DNA from: a candidate division Zixibacteria bacterium SM23_73_2
Lineage (GTDB): Bacteria > Zixibacteria > MSB-5A5 > SM23-73-2
Assembly (NCBI GenBank): GCA_001304315.1
Contig: LJUW01000005.1
Span: 1 to 37,701, forward strand
Length of the DNA stretch: 37,701 nucleotides
Reading direction: 5' to 3'
Below the pieces are notes generated by a model, which was not told the DNA's origin, did no database searches, and saw only the letters and a list, made by a program, of their open reading frames with translations. The position numbers and the translations under genes were made by a program. Below, piece after piece: positions 15,831-23,354 of this stretch; positions within the stretch are counted from its first letter, which is position 1, and every line of letters begins with the position of its first letter.

Positions 15831-16589
15831 TTAAAGAATCTTCCAGCTTTTTATCTTATCTATCACCTGATAATTGGTGAAATCGATTTGAAGCGGGGTA
15901 ATGGATACCAGCCCCTGTTTTATGGCATAAAAGTCGGTTCCCCTTTTTTTGCTGAAGGTGATGTCCTGTTCCCCTATCCAGACAAAGGATTTGCCCCGGT
16001 TTTCTACCTTTTTCATTTTTACTTTTTTAACTTTGGTTTTATCCAAGCTGGTGATGGCATAGCCCTTGATCTTACCCTTGGGGGTGATCAGGTTAACGTT
16101 CAAAAGGGTATCTTCGGGCAAGCCGTTTTGACCGGCAAACAGAGCCACTTTTTTTACGAATTTAGCTCCGACCTCAAAAGAGCCGGATTTAAAATCCACC
16201 AGAGAGGCAGCAATCGAAGGGATACCCAGAACCGTCCCCTCTATAGCTCCGGCAACCGTACCGGAGTAAGTTACGTCTTCTCCTAAATTGGGCCCGTGGT
16301 TGATCCCCGAGACAACAAGATCCGGTTTTCTTTTCAAAATACCGAAAACCGCAATCATCACCGCATCAGTGGGAGTTCCATCGACCGAGAATACCCTGTT
16401 CCCGATCTTTTTAAGCTCCAGAGGGCGTTGCAGGGTAAGGGAATGGCTCACACCGCTCTGCTCCCCTGAGGGAGCGACTACCCATACCTCCCCTATCTTT
16501 GAAAGCTCCTTTTTCATTGATAGAAGCCCAAAAGCCTCAACTCCGTCGTCGTTGGTAAGAAGAATTAACACTTTCCCTCCGGATAACAA
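15831..16589 (-). CDS. surE: 5'/3'-nucleotidase SurE
   Basis: SurE is a metal-dependent phosphatase that removes phosphate from nucleoside monophosphates and short polyphosphates in the cytoplasm. Family motifs are complete: TNDDG (12-16, metal-binding Asp pair), PSGEQSGVSHSLT, GTPTDAV and VVSGINHGPNLGEDVTYSGT. From the TTG at 16589 it is 252 residues. A GTG at 16571, just after GGAGGG, would give the more usual N-terminus starting directly at LILLTNDDG (246 residues) and is the likelier start, though the spacing is short. It is a single gene between tRNA-Pro and the GT2 gene. Confidence 0.95.
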   Translation of the reverse strand: MLSGGKVLILLTNDDGVEAFGLLSMKKELSKIGEVWVVAPSGEQSGVSHSLTLQRPLELKKIGNRVFSVDGTPTDAVMIAVFGILKRKPDLVVSGINHGPNLGEDVTYSGTVAGAIEGTVLGIPSIAASLVDFKSGSFEVGAKFVKKVALFAGQNGLPEDTLLNVNLITPKGKIKGYAITSLDKTKVKKVKMKKVENRGKSFVWIGEQDITFSKKRGTDFYAIKQGLVSITPLQIDFTNYQVIDKIKSWKIL

Positions 16590-16741
16590 AAATAAACTCT
16601 ATTCAAATTTTCAAAAAATCCGTTCGACCAAAATAAATAAGTTCATTTTTAAATGACATCTCTGAGTCTTGAATTTAATTACTACGAAAATTCAGTTGCA
16701 AATATTAAACAGACAAAATCCTTAGCTTGACTAAAACTCCT

Positions 16742-17413
16742 CTACCACCATAAACTTTTCCATAAAAGGTACAAAAATCTCCAGGTATCAACTAAGGGAT
16801 TAATGGAGCTTTTCGATCCGGCGTAAATCGTGGGAATCGGGACTTCGTAAAAATTAAATCCCAACCTGGCTCCCTTGAGTAAAATCTCCGATTCCAACTG
16901 GTATTCTTTCGACTTCAATCTCATCTTTTTAAAACAAAAGATTGGAATTAGCCTATATCCGGATTGGCTGTCGTATATTCTTTTACCCGCTATAACAGAT
17001 ATTATAAGGGAGGTCAAGACATTGGTTATAAATCTTGAAAAAGGCATGTTCCCTAAATTTCTTTTTCTCGTTCCCAAAAAGATAGTGTTTTTGTTTTTTT
17101 CTTTTTTCGCCAGAAAATCACCGATAAGCTCAGGCGGATGCTGCAAATCAGCATCTAAAGTCAAAACCCCGTCATATCCCTTTTTAAGAGCAAATTCGAA
17201 TCCAGTCAAAAGAGCCTTCCCTTTCCCCTGGTTATCTTTGTGTCGAAAAACAACAACCCCTTTTTCTTTTGCGATATCAAAGGTTCTATCAACCGAGCCA
17301 TCATCCACCACTAAAATGTCCTCTTTTTCAAAAAAGGGAAGAAGTTGCACGATCAAAGAGGATAAAGTTACAGAGGCATTATAGGCTGGGATTAAAATCA
17401 GGATTTTTTCCAT
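16742..17413 (-). CDS. Family 2 glycosyltransferase (dolichol-phosphate-mannose-synthase-like)
   Basis: This 223-residue GT-A enzyme has the N-terminal ILIPAYNA, the nucleotide-sugar binding LVVDDGSVDRT (34-44) and the DxD motif DADLQHPPE (87-95). The segment SGYRLI further on is typical of the DPM1/polyprenyl-phosphate glycosyltransferase group. Such enzymes move a sugar from GDP or UDP to a polyprenyl phosphate at the membrane. No transmembrane helix of the two-TM type is appended, although the C-terminus (FLYLLWKSLWW) is hydrophobic and may touch the membrane. Donor and acceptor cannot be read from sequence. Confidence 0.85.
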   Translation of the reverse strand: MEKILILIPAYNASVTLSSLIVQLLPFFEKEDILVVDDGSVDRTFDIAKEKGVVVFRHKDNQGKGKALLTGFEFALKKGYDGVLTLDADLQHPPELIGDFLAKKEKNKNTIFLGTRKRNLGNMPFSRFITNVLTSLIISVIAGKRIYDSQSGYRLIPIFCFKKMRLKSKEYQLESEILLKGARLGFNFYEVPIPTIYAGSKSSINPLVDTWRFLYLLWKSLWW

Positions 17414-17460
17414 TCAACTAAAAAAGAAAAGAGCATACACTGCTCTTGTTTCTTTTAAAA

Positions 17461-17538
17461 TGGTCGGGGCGAGCCGATTCGAACGGCCGACCACTCGCAC
17501 CCCAAGCGAGTGCGCTAACCAGACTGCGCCACGCCCCG
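17461..17538 (-). tRNA. tRNA-Pro (anticodon GGG)
   Basis: The cloverleaf on the minus strand has acceptor CGGGGCG/CGCCCCG, D-arm GCGC/GCGC, anticodon stem CTCGC/GCGAG with loop TTGGGGT, and T-arm GGCCG/CGGCT (one G-U pair) with TTCGAAT. The anticodon is the complement of 17501-17503. CCA is encoded (17461-17463). The tRNA begins only six bases after the merR stop codon, so the two are probably co-transcribed. Confidence 0.94.
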
Positions 17539-17543
17539 ATATA

Positions 17544-17897
17544 TCAGAAAAGTTTTAAAATCTCCTCCAATTCCCTTTTCACATCAGAAAGTACACTTTT
17601 TAGCTTAATCTTCTCCTTCTCCTTTAAAGCCGTTACCTTTTTATTTTTGTTCCTGTAATTCTTTAATTTGCTTCTTGCTCCCTCGATAGTATAACCCTCA
17701 TTGTAAAGTAGATATTTGATCTGGTTTATAAGCTCTATGTCCTTCTGTTGATAGGAGCGGTTGCCTGCCCGGTTTTTCTTGGGCCTTAAATTTGGAAACT
17801 CCTTTTCCCAAAATCTTAAAACATAAGGCTTGATCCCGGTTGTCTTGCTTACCTCGCTTATCGAATGGTAAAGTTTTCCTTTAGCGTTTTTTGGCAA
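17544..17897 (-). CDS. MerR-family transcriptional regulator
   Basis: This 117-residue protein has an N-terminal winged helix-turn-helix of MerR type: YHSISEVSKTTGIKPYVLRFW (about 10-30), EFPNLRPKKNRAGNRSYQQKDIELI (33-57), IKYLLYNEGYTIEGARSKL. A lysine-rich predicted coiled coil (about 80-117) follows, suitable for dimerisation. There is no cysteine-based metal site or ligand domain, so it is like the short MlrA/HspR-type members rather than a metal sensor. It follows gpsA by 51 bases and precedes tRNA-Pro(GGG). Targets unknown. Confidence 0.88.
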   Translation of the reverse strand: MPKNAKGKLYHSISEVSKTTGIKPYVLRFWEKEFPNLRPKKNRAGNRSYQQKDIELINQIKYLLYNEGYTIEGARSKLKNYRNKNKKVTALKEKEKIKLKSVLSDVKRELEEILKLF

Positions 17898-17948
17898 CTC
17901 GAGCTCCCGAATAGATTTTTACTTAAGATAAAACAATAGATTTTTTTG

Positions 17949-18974
17949 TCAACCCCAAATTTCAGATTTTGGATCCCGGGACATAAGATCGTAAACTCCC
18001 CTCATCGGATCCTTATTTTTGAATAAAACCAGATAAACCTGTTCTGTTATCGGCATCTCCACATTGAACTTCTCAGATAATTGGTAAACAGATAGAGTCG
18101 TCTTAACCCCCTCGGCAACCATAACCAAATCCTTAAGTGTCTTTTTTAGTTTTTCCCCTTTCCCGATCTGTTCTCCCACAAACCTGTTTCTGGAATAAGG
18201 AGAAAAGCAGGTGGTGATCAGATCACCCATCCCAGAAAGCCCGGCAAAGGTCCGGGATTTGGCTCCCATTCTTTCCCCCAGCCTTATCATCTCGGCCAAT
18301 CCTCTGGTCAAAAGAGCTCCCTTGGTATTCTCACCTAAATTCAAGCCATCACATATACCTGAGGCAATGGCGATTACGTTTTTTAAGGAGCCCCCCAGCT
18401 CAACCCCCACCAGATCGGAGTTGGTGTAAACCCTGAAAAAGGGATTGATCAGAGTTCCTTGAATCCTTTTAGCTACCTTTTCATCGGATCCAGCCACAAC
18501 AACTGTGGTGGGGATCCTTTTTGAAACCTCCTCCGCATGGGAGGGACCGGATAAAGTGGTTATGTTCTTATTGAGTTTTTTGGGAAGCTCGGAGATCAAA
18601 ACCTCGGACATCCGGCAAAGGCTTTTGTTCTCGATCCCTTTGGCTAAGTTGACTATCAAAGGTCGATTAAGATTTAACTCAGCCAACTTTTTTGCAACCT
18701 CCCTTACAGTATGGGATGGAATCGCTAGAAGCAGAAGTTCAGAATCAAAAGTTGCATCCTTTAAATCATCTGTTATTTTAACCTTCCGGGGTATTCTTAT
18801 GCCCGGCAATTTTTTAGGATGCTCCCTTTTGCTCTTTAATCTGGCCATCTCCCTGGGATTAAACTCCCAAAGAGTAATTTCGTGCCCCTCGGAGTTAAGC
18901 ATAACCGATAGAGCAATACCCCAGCTTCCAGCACCCAAAATTGAGATTTTTCTTTTCTTTTTTGGAGGAATCAT
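17949..18974 (-). CDS. gpsA: NAD(P)-dependent glycerol-3-phosphate dehydrogenase
   Basis: GpsA makes sn-glycerol 3-phosphate from dihydroxyacetone phosphate for phospholipid synthesis. The 341-residue product has the Rossmann motif ILGAGSWGIAL (11-21), LSGPSHAEEV (around 140) and the catalytic/substrate segment ELGGSLKNVIAIASGICDGL with its conserved lysine, then AGLSGMGDLITTC. The length is normal. It starts 13 bases after plsY, the enzyme that uses its product, so the pair is a functional operon. Confidence 0.97.
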   Translation of the reverse strand: MIPPKKKRKISILGAGSWGIALSVMLNSEGHEITLWEFNPREMARLKSKREHPKKLPGIRIPRKVKITDDLKDATFDSELLLLAIPSHTVREVAKKLAELNLNRPLIVNLAKGIENKSLCRMSEVLISELPKKLNKNITTLSGPSHAEEVSKRIPTTVVVAGSDEKVAKRIQGTLINPFFRVYTNSDLVGVELGGSLKNVIAIASGICDGLNLGENTKGALLTRGLAEMIRLGERMGAKSRTFAGLSGMGDLITTCFSPYSRNRFVGEQIGKGEKLKKTLKDLVMVAEGVKTTLSVYQLSEKFNVEMPITEQVYLVLFKNKDPMRGVYDLMSRDPKSEIWG

Positions 18975-18987
18975 CTGAAAAACCAGT

Positions 18988-19617
18988 TTAAATCTTCTGC
19001 CCTATCTTATTTTCTTCCCCTTTTAATAATCTTTTGATATTCGATTTGTGGGTAAAGAAAATCAAGATAGTTAAAGCTAAGGTTATAAAGACCAGTTCAT
19101 CTTTTACTTTAAGGTTAAAATAATACTTTTCCAGAATCAAAGCAAGGGATAAAAAAAGTGTTGCACACAAAGAGCCTAAAGAGACATATCTGGTTAAAGC
19201 TACAATAATTATAAAGAGACAAAGTGCCAATATTATCTCTTTTGGTATTAGAGCCAAAAATACTCCCATTCCTGTCCCTATTCCCTTGCCCCCTTTAAAA
19301 CCAATGTAGACCGGAAAGATATGACCTAAAATAGCTGATACCCCTGCTAAAAGCTGTAAGGTTATTAAGTTTAAATAGAGATTATTGGAAGCAATCTGGG
19401 ATATCCATAAAACTGCGGCTATCCCTTTAAAAGCATCGATCGATAAAACGATAACTGCAGGGACAATTCCTAAAACCCTGTAAACATTGGTAGCCCCAGT
19501 ATTTTTCGAACCATAATCCCTGATATCGATCCCTTTCCATAACCTGCTGAATATAACGCTTGTAGGAAAAGAACCTAAAAGATAACTTAATATTATGACT
19601 AAAATCAAATCAATCAT
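18988..19617 (-). CDS. plsY: Acyl-phosphate:glycerol-3-phosphate acyltransferase PlsY
   Basis: PlsY transfers an acyl group from acyl-phosphate to glycerol 3-phosphate, the first acylation in phospholipid synthesis, in the inner membrane. The 209-residue product has several hydrophobic helices and the conserved loops LLGSFPTSVIFSR, GSKNTGATNVYRVLG and GHIFPVYIGFKGGKGIGTGMG. It precedes gpsA by 13 bases. A 101-base inverted-repeat element lies upstream at 19668-19768. Confidence 0.96.
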   Translation of the reverse strand: MIDLILVIILSYLLGSFPTSVIFSRLWKGIDIRDYGSKNTGATNVYRVLGIVPAVIVLSIDAFKGIAAVLWISQIASNNLYLNLITLQLLAGVSAILGHIFPVYIGFKGGKGIGTGMGVFLALIPKEIILALCLFIIIVALTRYVSLGSLCATLFLSLALILEKYYFNLKVKDELVFITLALTILIFFTHKSNIKRLLKGEENKIGQKI

Positions 19618-19667
19618 TTTTATTTTGTTTTTTCATTTTAAATGTAATTGTTGCCAAATTCTACAAA

Positions 19668-19768
19668 TGTCACCCTGAACGAAGTGAAGGGTCTTTTATT
19701 TGCAGGAAATTCGAAGAATGCTTCGCAACTGAGATTCTTCTCCCGCCAAAGGCGGGATCAGAATGACA
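19668..19768. repeat. Inverted-repeat element with TGTCAyyCTGA ends (MITE/REP-like)
   Basis: The left end TGTCACCCTGA and the right end TCAGAATGACA are near-perfect inverted copies. The inner part holds GAACGAAGTGAAGGGTC and the perfect hairpin CCCGCCAAAGGCGGG (19742-19756). This is the well-known style of short non-coding repeat (TGTCATTCTGA...GAAGAATCTC) dispersed in many bacterial genomes. It has no coding capacity. Confidence 0.75.
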
Positions 19769-19840
19769 TAACAAAATTGAGCAACAATCTCCCAAATTTT
19801 GCATTTTTAATTTAAATTTTTATTTTTTCATTTTAAACTT

Positions 19841-20125
19841 TTAATTTATCTTTTGATAAAGTATCCATTCCTCATTCTTTTTATCCTTTCTGTCAAGATA
19901 AATCTCAAAAATCTCTCCCCTATCTGTTTTAACTTTATAATAATTACGATGATGCCTCAGTCTCCAGCTTTTCTTTTTAGGAGCACCCTTTGAAAAACCC
20001 CAATCCGCCCGGCTTTCTGTCACCTCTTTTATTTTATATTCTTTTCCTCTCCATAAAAAAGAGACAGGTGTTCTCAGCTTTTCATCTTTTGTAACTTCGA
20101 TTTTTTCGGAAATGAACTGCATCAT
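19841..20125 (-). CDS. Small DUF6504-like hypothetical protein
   Basis: This 94-residue soluble protein has the sequence pattern FISEKIEV..., PVSFLWRGKEYKIKEV, a basic Trp-Arg-rich centre (KKKSWRLRHHRNYYKVKT) and RGEIFEIYLDRK...WILYQKI at the end. The order of these segments resembles DUF6504, whose members often sit near DNA-repair genes; that assignment is from memory and moderate. It lies between two short repeat elements and is not clearly in an operon. No catalytic residue is obvious. Confidence 0.65.
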   Translation of the reverse strand: MMQFISEKIEVTKDEKLRTPVSFLWRGKEYKIKEVTESRADWGFSKGAPKKKSWRLRHHRNYYKVKTDRGEIFEIYLDRKDKKNEEWILYQKIN

Positions 20126-20137
20126 AAAAAATGTTTT

Positions 20138-20202
20138 TGTAGGGGCGGGGCTTGTTGAGCTTTGCGAAATCCCGTTTTACGGGATTCCCTCCCACCCCTA
20201 CA
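20138..20202. repeat. 65-base inverted repeat with TGTAGGGGyGGG ends
   Basis: TGTAGGGGCGGG at the left pairs with CCCACCCCTACA at the right (one G-U position). A second hairpin, AATCCCG/CGGGATT, lies inside at 20168-20186. It fills the gap between der and the DUF6504-like gene and resembles dispersed GTAGGGGCGGG repeats of many environmental genomes. It could also act as an RNA hairpin. Confidence 0.7.
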
Positions 20203-20205
20203 TTC

Positions 20206-21519
20206 TTATTCCCTTTTCCTCACCTTGATCCTCAAAGGCACTCCTTGGTATCCAAAATGCTCCCTGAGTCTATTTTCTAAAAATCTCAGATAATTTTTCT
20301 GCAGAAACTCAGGATAATTACAGAAAAAAACGAATGTGGGCGGCTCCACACCGGTCTGGGTAACATAATATATCTTTATGTATTTCCCCATCTTCTGAGC
20401 AGGAGGCCTTCTCTCAATCTCAGTTTTCATCTTATCATTTAACTCACTGGTCTGGATTCTTCTTTTCCTCTCATCGTAGACTTTCAAAGCCAGATTCAAA
20501 GTCTGATTTAACCTCTTTTTAGTTTTAGCTGAAATATATATTATTGGGATATAGTCTAAAGAAGGTGCTTTTTTTTGAATGGCTTTGGTATAAAAGTCAG
20601 CTGTTGTGCTTTCCTTTTCCACCAGGTCCCATTTGTTCACCACCATCACCATCCCTTTTCTTGCCTTCTCCACCTCCTCGAAGATCTTAAGGTCCTGACT
20701 TAAAAGCCCCTCCTGAGCTTCGATTAAAACTAAAGCCACATCACAGCGCTGAATGCTCCTTAAGGTTCTTAAGGAAGTATAGAAATCCAGATCCTCTTTA
20801 ATCCTGGACTTTCGCTTCAAGCCCGCAGTGTCGATCAAGGTGAAGGTTTTGTCATTAATTTGAATTTTAGTATCGATAGAATCCCTAGTTGTTCCGGGGA
20901 GGTCGGTTACGATAAGCTTTTCCTCTCCCAGTATCGCATTCACCAGGGAGGATTTTCCAACATTGGGACGACCTAAAACTGCGATTTTTATCCCCTCCTT
21001 TTCCTCCTCCTCGATTTTAACCTCTGGCAAAAAGTCAGAAATCTTATCCAGAAGCTCACCTGTGTTTCTTCCTGAAGCTGCGGAAACAGCAATCGGATCT
21101 CCCAGACCCAATCTTTTAAATCCAAAAATTTCCTGCTCCTCTTTTTGATTATCAACCTTGTTCGCTACCAGGATAATTTTTTTGCCAACTTTTCTCAATC
21201 TTTTAGCAATGTCCTGTTCTATGATCTGAATGCCGACCTTGTTGTCAACCAAAAACAAAACCAAATCAGCCTCATAAATTGCGGTCTCAACCTGAGCCAA
21301 AACTTTCTTTTCAAGCTGATCTTTAGTTTTAGGTATAAAACCTCCGGTATCCACCAGAAAAAAATCCTTCCCCGCCCAGCTGCACTCCGCATAGTTTCTG
21401 TCCCTGGTAACACCCGGGGTTTTATCAACCACCGCCATTTTCTTCCTTATCAGCCGGTTGAAAAGGGTCGATTTCCCCACATTGGGTCTTCCGATTATGG
21501 CAACGATCGGTTTTTGCAT
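20206..21519 (-). CDS. der: Ribosome-assembly GTPase Der (EngA)
   Basis: Der is an essential two-GTPase-domain protein that helps mature the 50S subunit. The 437-residue product has G-domain 1 with GRPNVGKST (10-18), VDTGGF (56-61) and NKVD (120-123), and G-domain 2 with GRPNVGKSS (183-191), DTAGLKRKS and NKWD. A C-terminal KH-like domain (about 350-437) ends in RIKVRKRE. It follows the DUF512 gene by 41 bases, a neighbourhood (DUF512, der, plsY, gpsA) seen in many bacteria. Confidence 0.97.
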   Translation of the reverse strand: MQKPIVAIIGRPNVGKSTLFNRLIRKKMAVVDKTPGVTRDRNYAECSWAGKDFFLVDTGGFIPKTKDQLEKKVLAQVETAIYEADLVLFLVDNKVGIQIIEQDIAKRLRKVGKKIILVANKVDNQKEEQEIFGFKRLGLGDPIAVSAASGRNTGELLDKISDFLPEVKIEEEEKEGIKIAVLGRPNVGKSSLVNAILGEEKLIVTDLPGTTRDSIDTKIQINDKTFTLIDTAGLKRKSRIKEDLDFYTSLRTLRSIQRCDVALVLIEAQEGLLSQDLKIFEEVEKARKGMVMVVNKWDLVEKESTTADFYTKAIQKKAPSLDYIPIIYISAKTKKRLNQTLNLALKVYDERKRRIQTSELNDKMKTEIERRPPAQKMGKYIKIYYVTQTGVEPPTFVFFCNYPEFLQKNYLRFLENRLREHFGYQGVPLRIKVRKRE

Positions 21520-21559
21520 AAGGGGTGAGATTTGATAGTAATTTTTTTATCAAGCAAGG

Positions 21560-22864
21560 CTAAAGCCCTGCATTACGATTTGTTATTATATTATCTATTG
21601 TTTCCAAAATATTATATGAACCAACCACTACTTTTCTTTTAAGTTTTTTTTCCAAATAATCTGGAGTTAAATCGTCCAAAAACAATCCATCGGAATTAAT
21701 GCAATCTGGAGGCAGGATTACTATTTCACCAAATTTCATTTTTCTCAGCGATTCAAAAATATCCCTCCCTGACAAAAGTCCGGATATGGTAACAGATCTT
21801 CCCAAAAAATTATTCTCTATCTCTACTGTTCTCACCTTTAAATTCTCAATCTTGTTCAGTCTCTTTTCGATCTTCTCTTTAATGATCTTTAAAGCCAATT
21901 TTCCGGTTACTAAAATCAAACTCAATTTTCTCTTCGATCTTTTTGGTAGTTTTTTCTGCTCCGATTTAAAATCATCCAGAAATCTTCTCACCATCCCCAC
22001 CCCATTTTCAATCTGGTGGAAATCATCATAATACCCGCTCGGGGGAATGTCAAGCCCAGCCATAAGAAAAAACTCATCTGCAGCATAGATAAAACCCTCG
22101 CCAGATCTTTTTCTTAAGATTCTTTGCCAGAAATCAACCTTTTCTACGATCTGCAGAGCAATCCTTTTGTTCACCGGCTTGACCTCTGGCAAATTCTTTC
22201 TGAATCTGGTTAAACCCACTGGAACGATAGCTAAAGATTTAACCTGTGGATAAAAATCTGCTAAATCGAAAACGGTCTTTTCCAGATTTTTTCCATCATT
22301 TATATTCGGTAATAAAACTATCTGGGTGTGAAGCTCAATTCTTTGTTGCGTCAATCTTTTTATCAGAGGAAGAATCGGCGGAATCCTCTGGTTGCCCAAA
22401 ATCTTTTTCCTCAACTCCTCATCTGTTGTATGAACTGAGATGTAAAGCGGAGATATTCTCTGGTTTTCTATTCTCTTGAAATCCTCATCAGAGAGATTGG
22501 TCAGGGTGATGAAATTTCCGAAAAGAAAGGAAAGCCGGAAATCCTCGTCTTTGAAATAAAGTGTCCTTCTAAGACCTTTCGGAAGCTGATCAATAAAACA
22601 AAAAATACATCTGTTTTTGCAAGCTTTGTATTTTGTTTTTTCAAGTATGATTCCTAAATCATCCTCCTCTTTCTTTTTGATCTTAATCTCTTTTAACCCA
22701 CCCTTATTATCTTCTAACTTCAATACTATTTTTTTATCCGACGCATAAAACCTGTAATCGATTATATCCCTAACCGGATTATCGTTAATCTCTTTAATCT
22801 TTTCTCCTGCACGGATCCCGTGTTTAAAAGCGATACTATCCTTCTGGACTTCTGAGATTTTCAT
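21560..22864 (-). CDS. DUF512 protein: PDZ domain plus radical-SAM-like Fe-S domain
   Basis: The chosen ATG at 22864 gives 434 residues starting MKISEVQKDSIAFKHGI. The frame is open further upstream, but that extension runs into tRNA-Gly and is not a real N-terminus. A small PDZ-like domain (about 1-60) is followed by a CxxxCxxC cluster (Cys82, Cys86, Cys89 in ACKNRCIFCFIDQ), of radical-SAM type, and then the DUF512 C-terminal region. The family (related to TIGR03279) is conserved but has no proven reaction. It sits directly upstream of der, as in many genomes, suggesting a link to ribosome or translation factors, which is inference. Confidence 0.9.
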   Translation of the reverse strand: MKISEVQKDSIAFKHGIRAGEKIKEINDNPVRDIIDYRFYASDKKIVLKLEDNKGGLKEIKIKKKEEDDLGIILEKTKYKACKNRCIFCFIDQLPKGLRRTLYFKDEDFRLSFLFGNFITLTNLSDEDFKRIENQRISPLYISVHTTDEELRKKILGNQRIPPILPLIKRLTQQRIELHTQIVLLPNINDGKNLEKTVFDLADFYPQVKSLAIVPVGLTRFRKNLPEVKPVNKRIALQIVEKVDFWQRILRKRSGEGFIYAADEFFLMAGLDIPPSGYYDDFHQIENGVGMVRRFLDDFKSEQKKLPKRSKRKLSLILVTGKLALKIIKEKIEKRLNKIENLKVRTVEIENNFLGRSVTISGLLSGRDIFESLRKMKFGEIVILPPDCINSDGLFLDDLTPDYLEKKLKRKVVVGSYNILETIDNIITNRNAGL

Positions 22865-22909
22865 AACGGGATTAATATAATATGATAAGGATAAAACAAA
22901 AAAGAAAAA

Positions 22910-22981
22910 AGCGGGTGAAGGGAGTTGAACCCTCGACGTCAAGCTTGGGAAGCTTGCATTCTACCGCTGAATTACACCCGC
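22910..22981 (-). tRNA. tRNA-Gly (anticodon CCC)
   Basis: The minus strand folds into a cloverleaf: acceptor GCGGGTG/CACCCGC, anticodon stem CAAGC/GCTTG with loop TTCCCAA, and T-arm GAGGG/CCCTT with TTCAACT. The anticodon is the complement of 22947-22949. T73 is the discriminator, typical of tRNA-Gly. CCA is not encoded. Confidence 0.94.
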
Positions 22982-23119
22982 TTTATTACTAATTTATTAC
23001 AAAAATATTTTTGTTTGTCAAGTTTTTTGTTTGATTTCTGGATTGTCAAGCTTCAGCTTTGTCTAAAATCATAAAAAAGGTAATCCCAGGTTAGTCTGTG
23101 TGAAAACTATGTTTTGAAG

Positions 23120-23229
23120 TGGTAGCAGCAACCTTTCCGCCAAAGGTGGATCCACCTACGGTGAATAGGTTACGTTAGTTATTGAAATTCAATACTCCGA
23201 TTTCGCCCCGTTCAGCGGGGCGGCTACCA
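23120..23229. repeat. 110-base element with TGGTAGC/GCTACCA ends
   Basis: TGGTAGC at the left (23120-23126) and GCTACCA at the right (23223-23229) are perfect inverted copies. A GC-rich hairpin, CCCCGTTCAGCGGGG, lies near the right end, and CCTTTCCGCCAAAGG near the left. The mixed GC-rich block in an AT-rich spacer and the terminal inverted repeats suggest a small non-autonomous element. No coding capacity. Confidence 0.6.
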
Positions 23230-23290
23230 AAAATAAAGATTACCGAATTATAGAAAGACCTAAATACCTGCAGCCAAGATTTTGCCAATC

Positions 23291-23325
23291 AAAAACCCCA
23301 TCTCTTTGAAGAATGGGGTTTTTTA
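23291..23325 (-). terminator. Intrinsic terminator of the FBPase gene
   Basis: The stem AACCCCAT/ATGGGGTT has T-runs on both strands (A5 at 23291-23295 and T6 from 23319), so it can work in either direction. It lies about 30 bases after the FBPase stop on the minus strand. Confidence 0.8.
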
Positions 23326-23354
23326 TTTTTCATTTTTTATTTTAAATTTTGAAT

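Larger units (their letters stand above)
22982..23354. other. Intergenic region between tRNA-Gly and the FBPase gene
   Basis: This 373-base stretch has no convincing gene. It contains an inverted-repeat element (23120-23229) and the FBPase terminator (23291-23325). The rest is AT-rich spacer. Confidence 0.6.

Noticed and set aside
22865-22942. N-terminal extension of the DUF512 protein
   Set aside because: The extension is translated from the tRNA-Gly gene and its spacer, not from protein-coding sequence; the ATG at 22864 fits the family.
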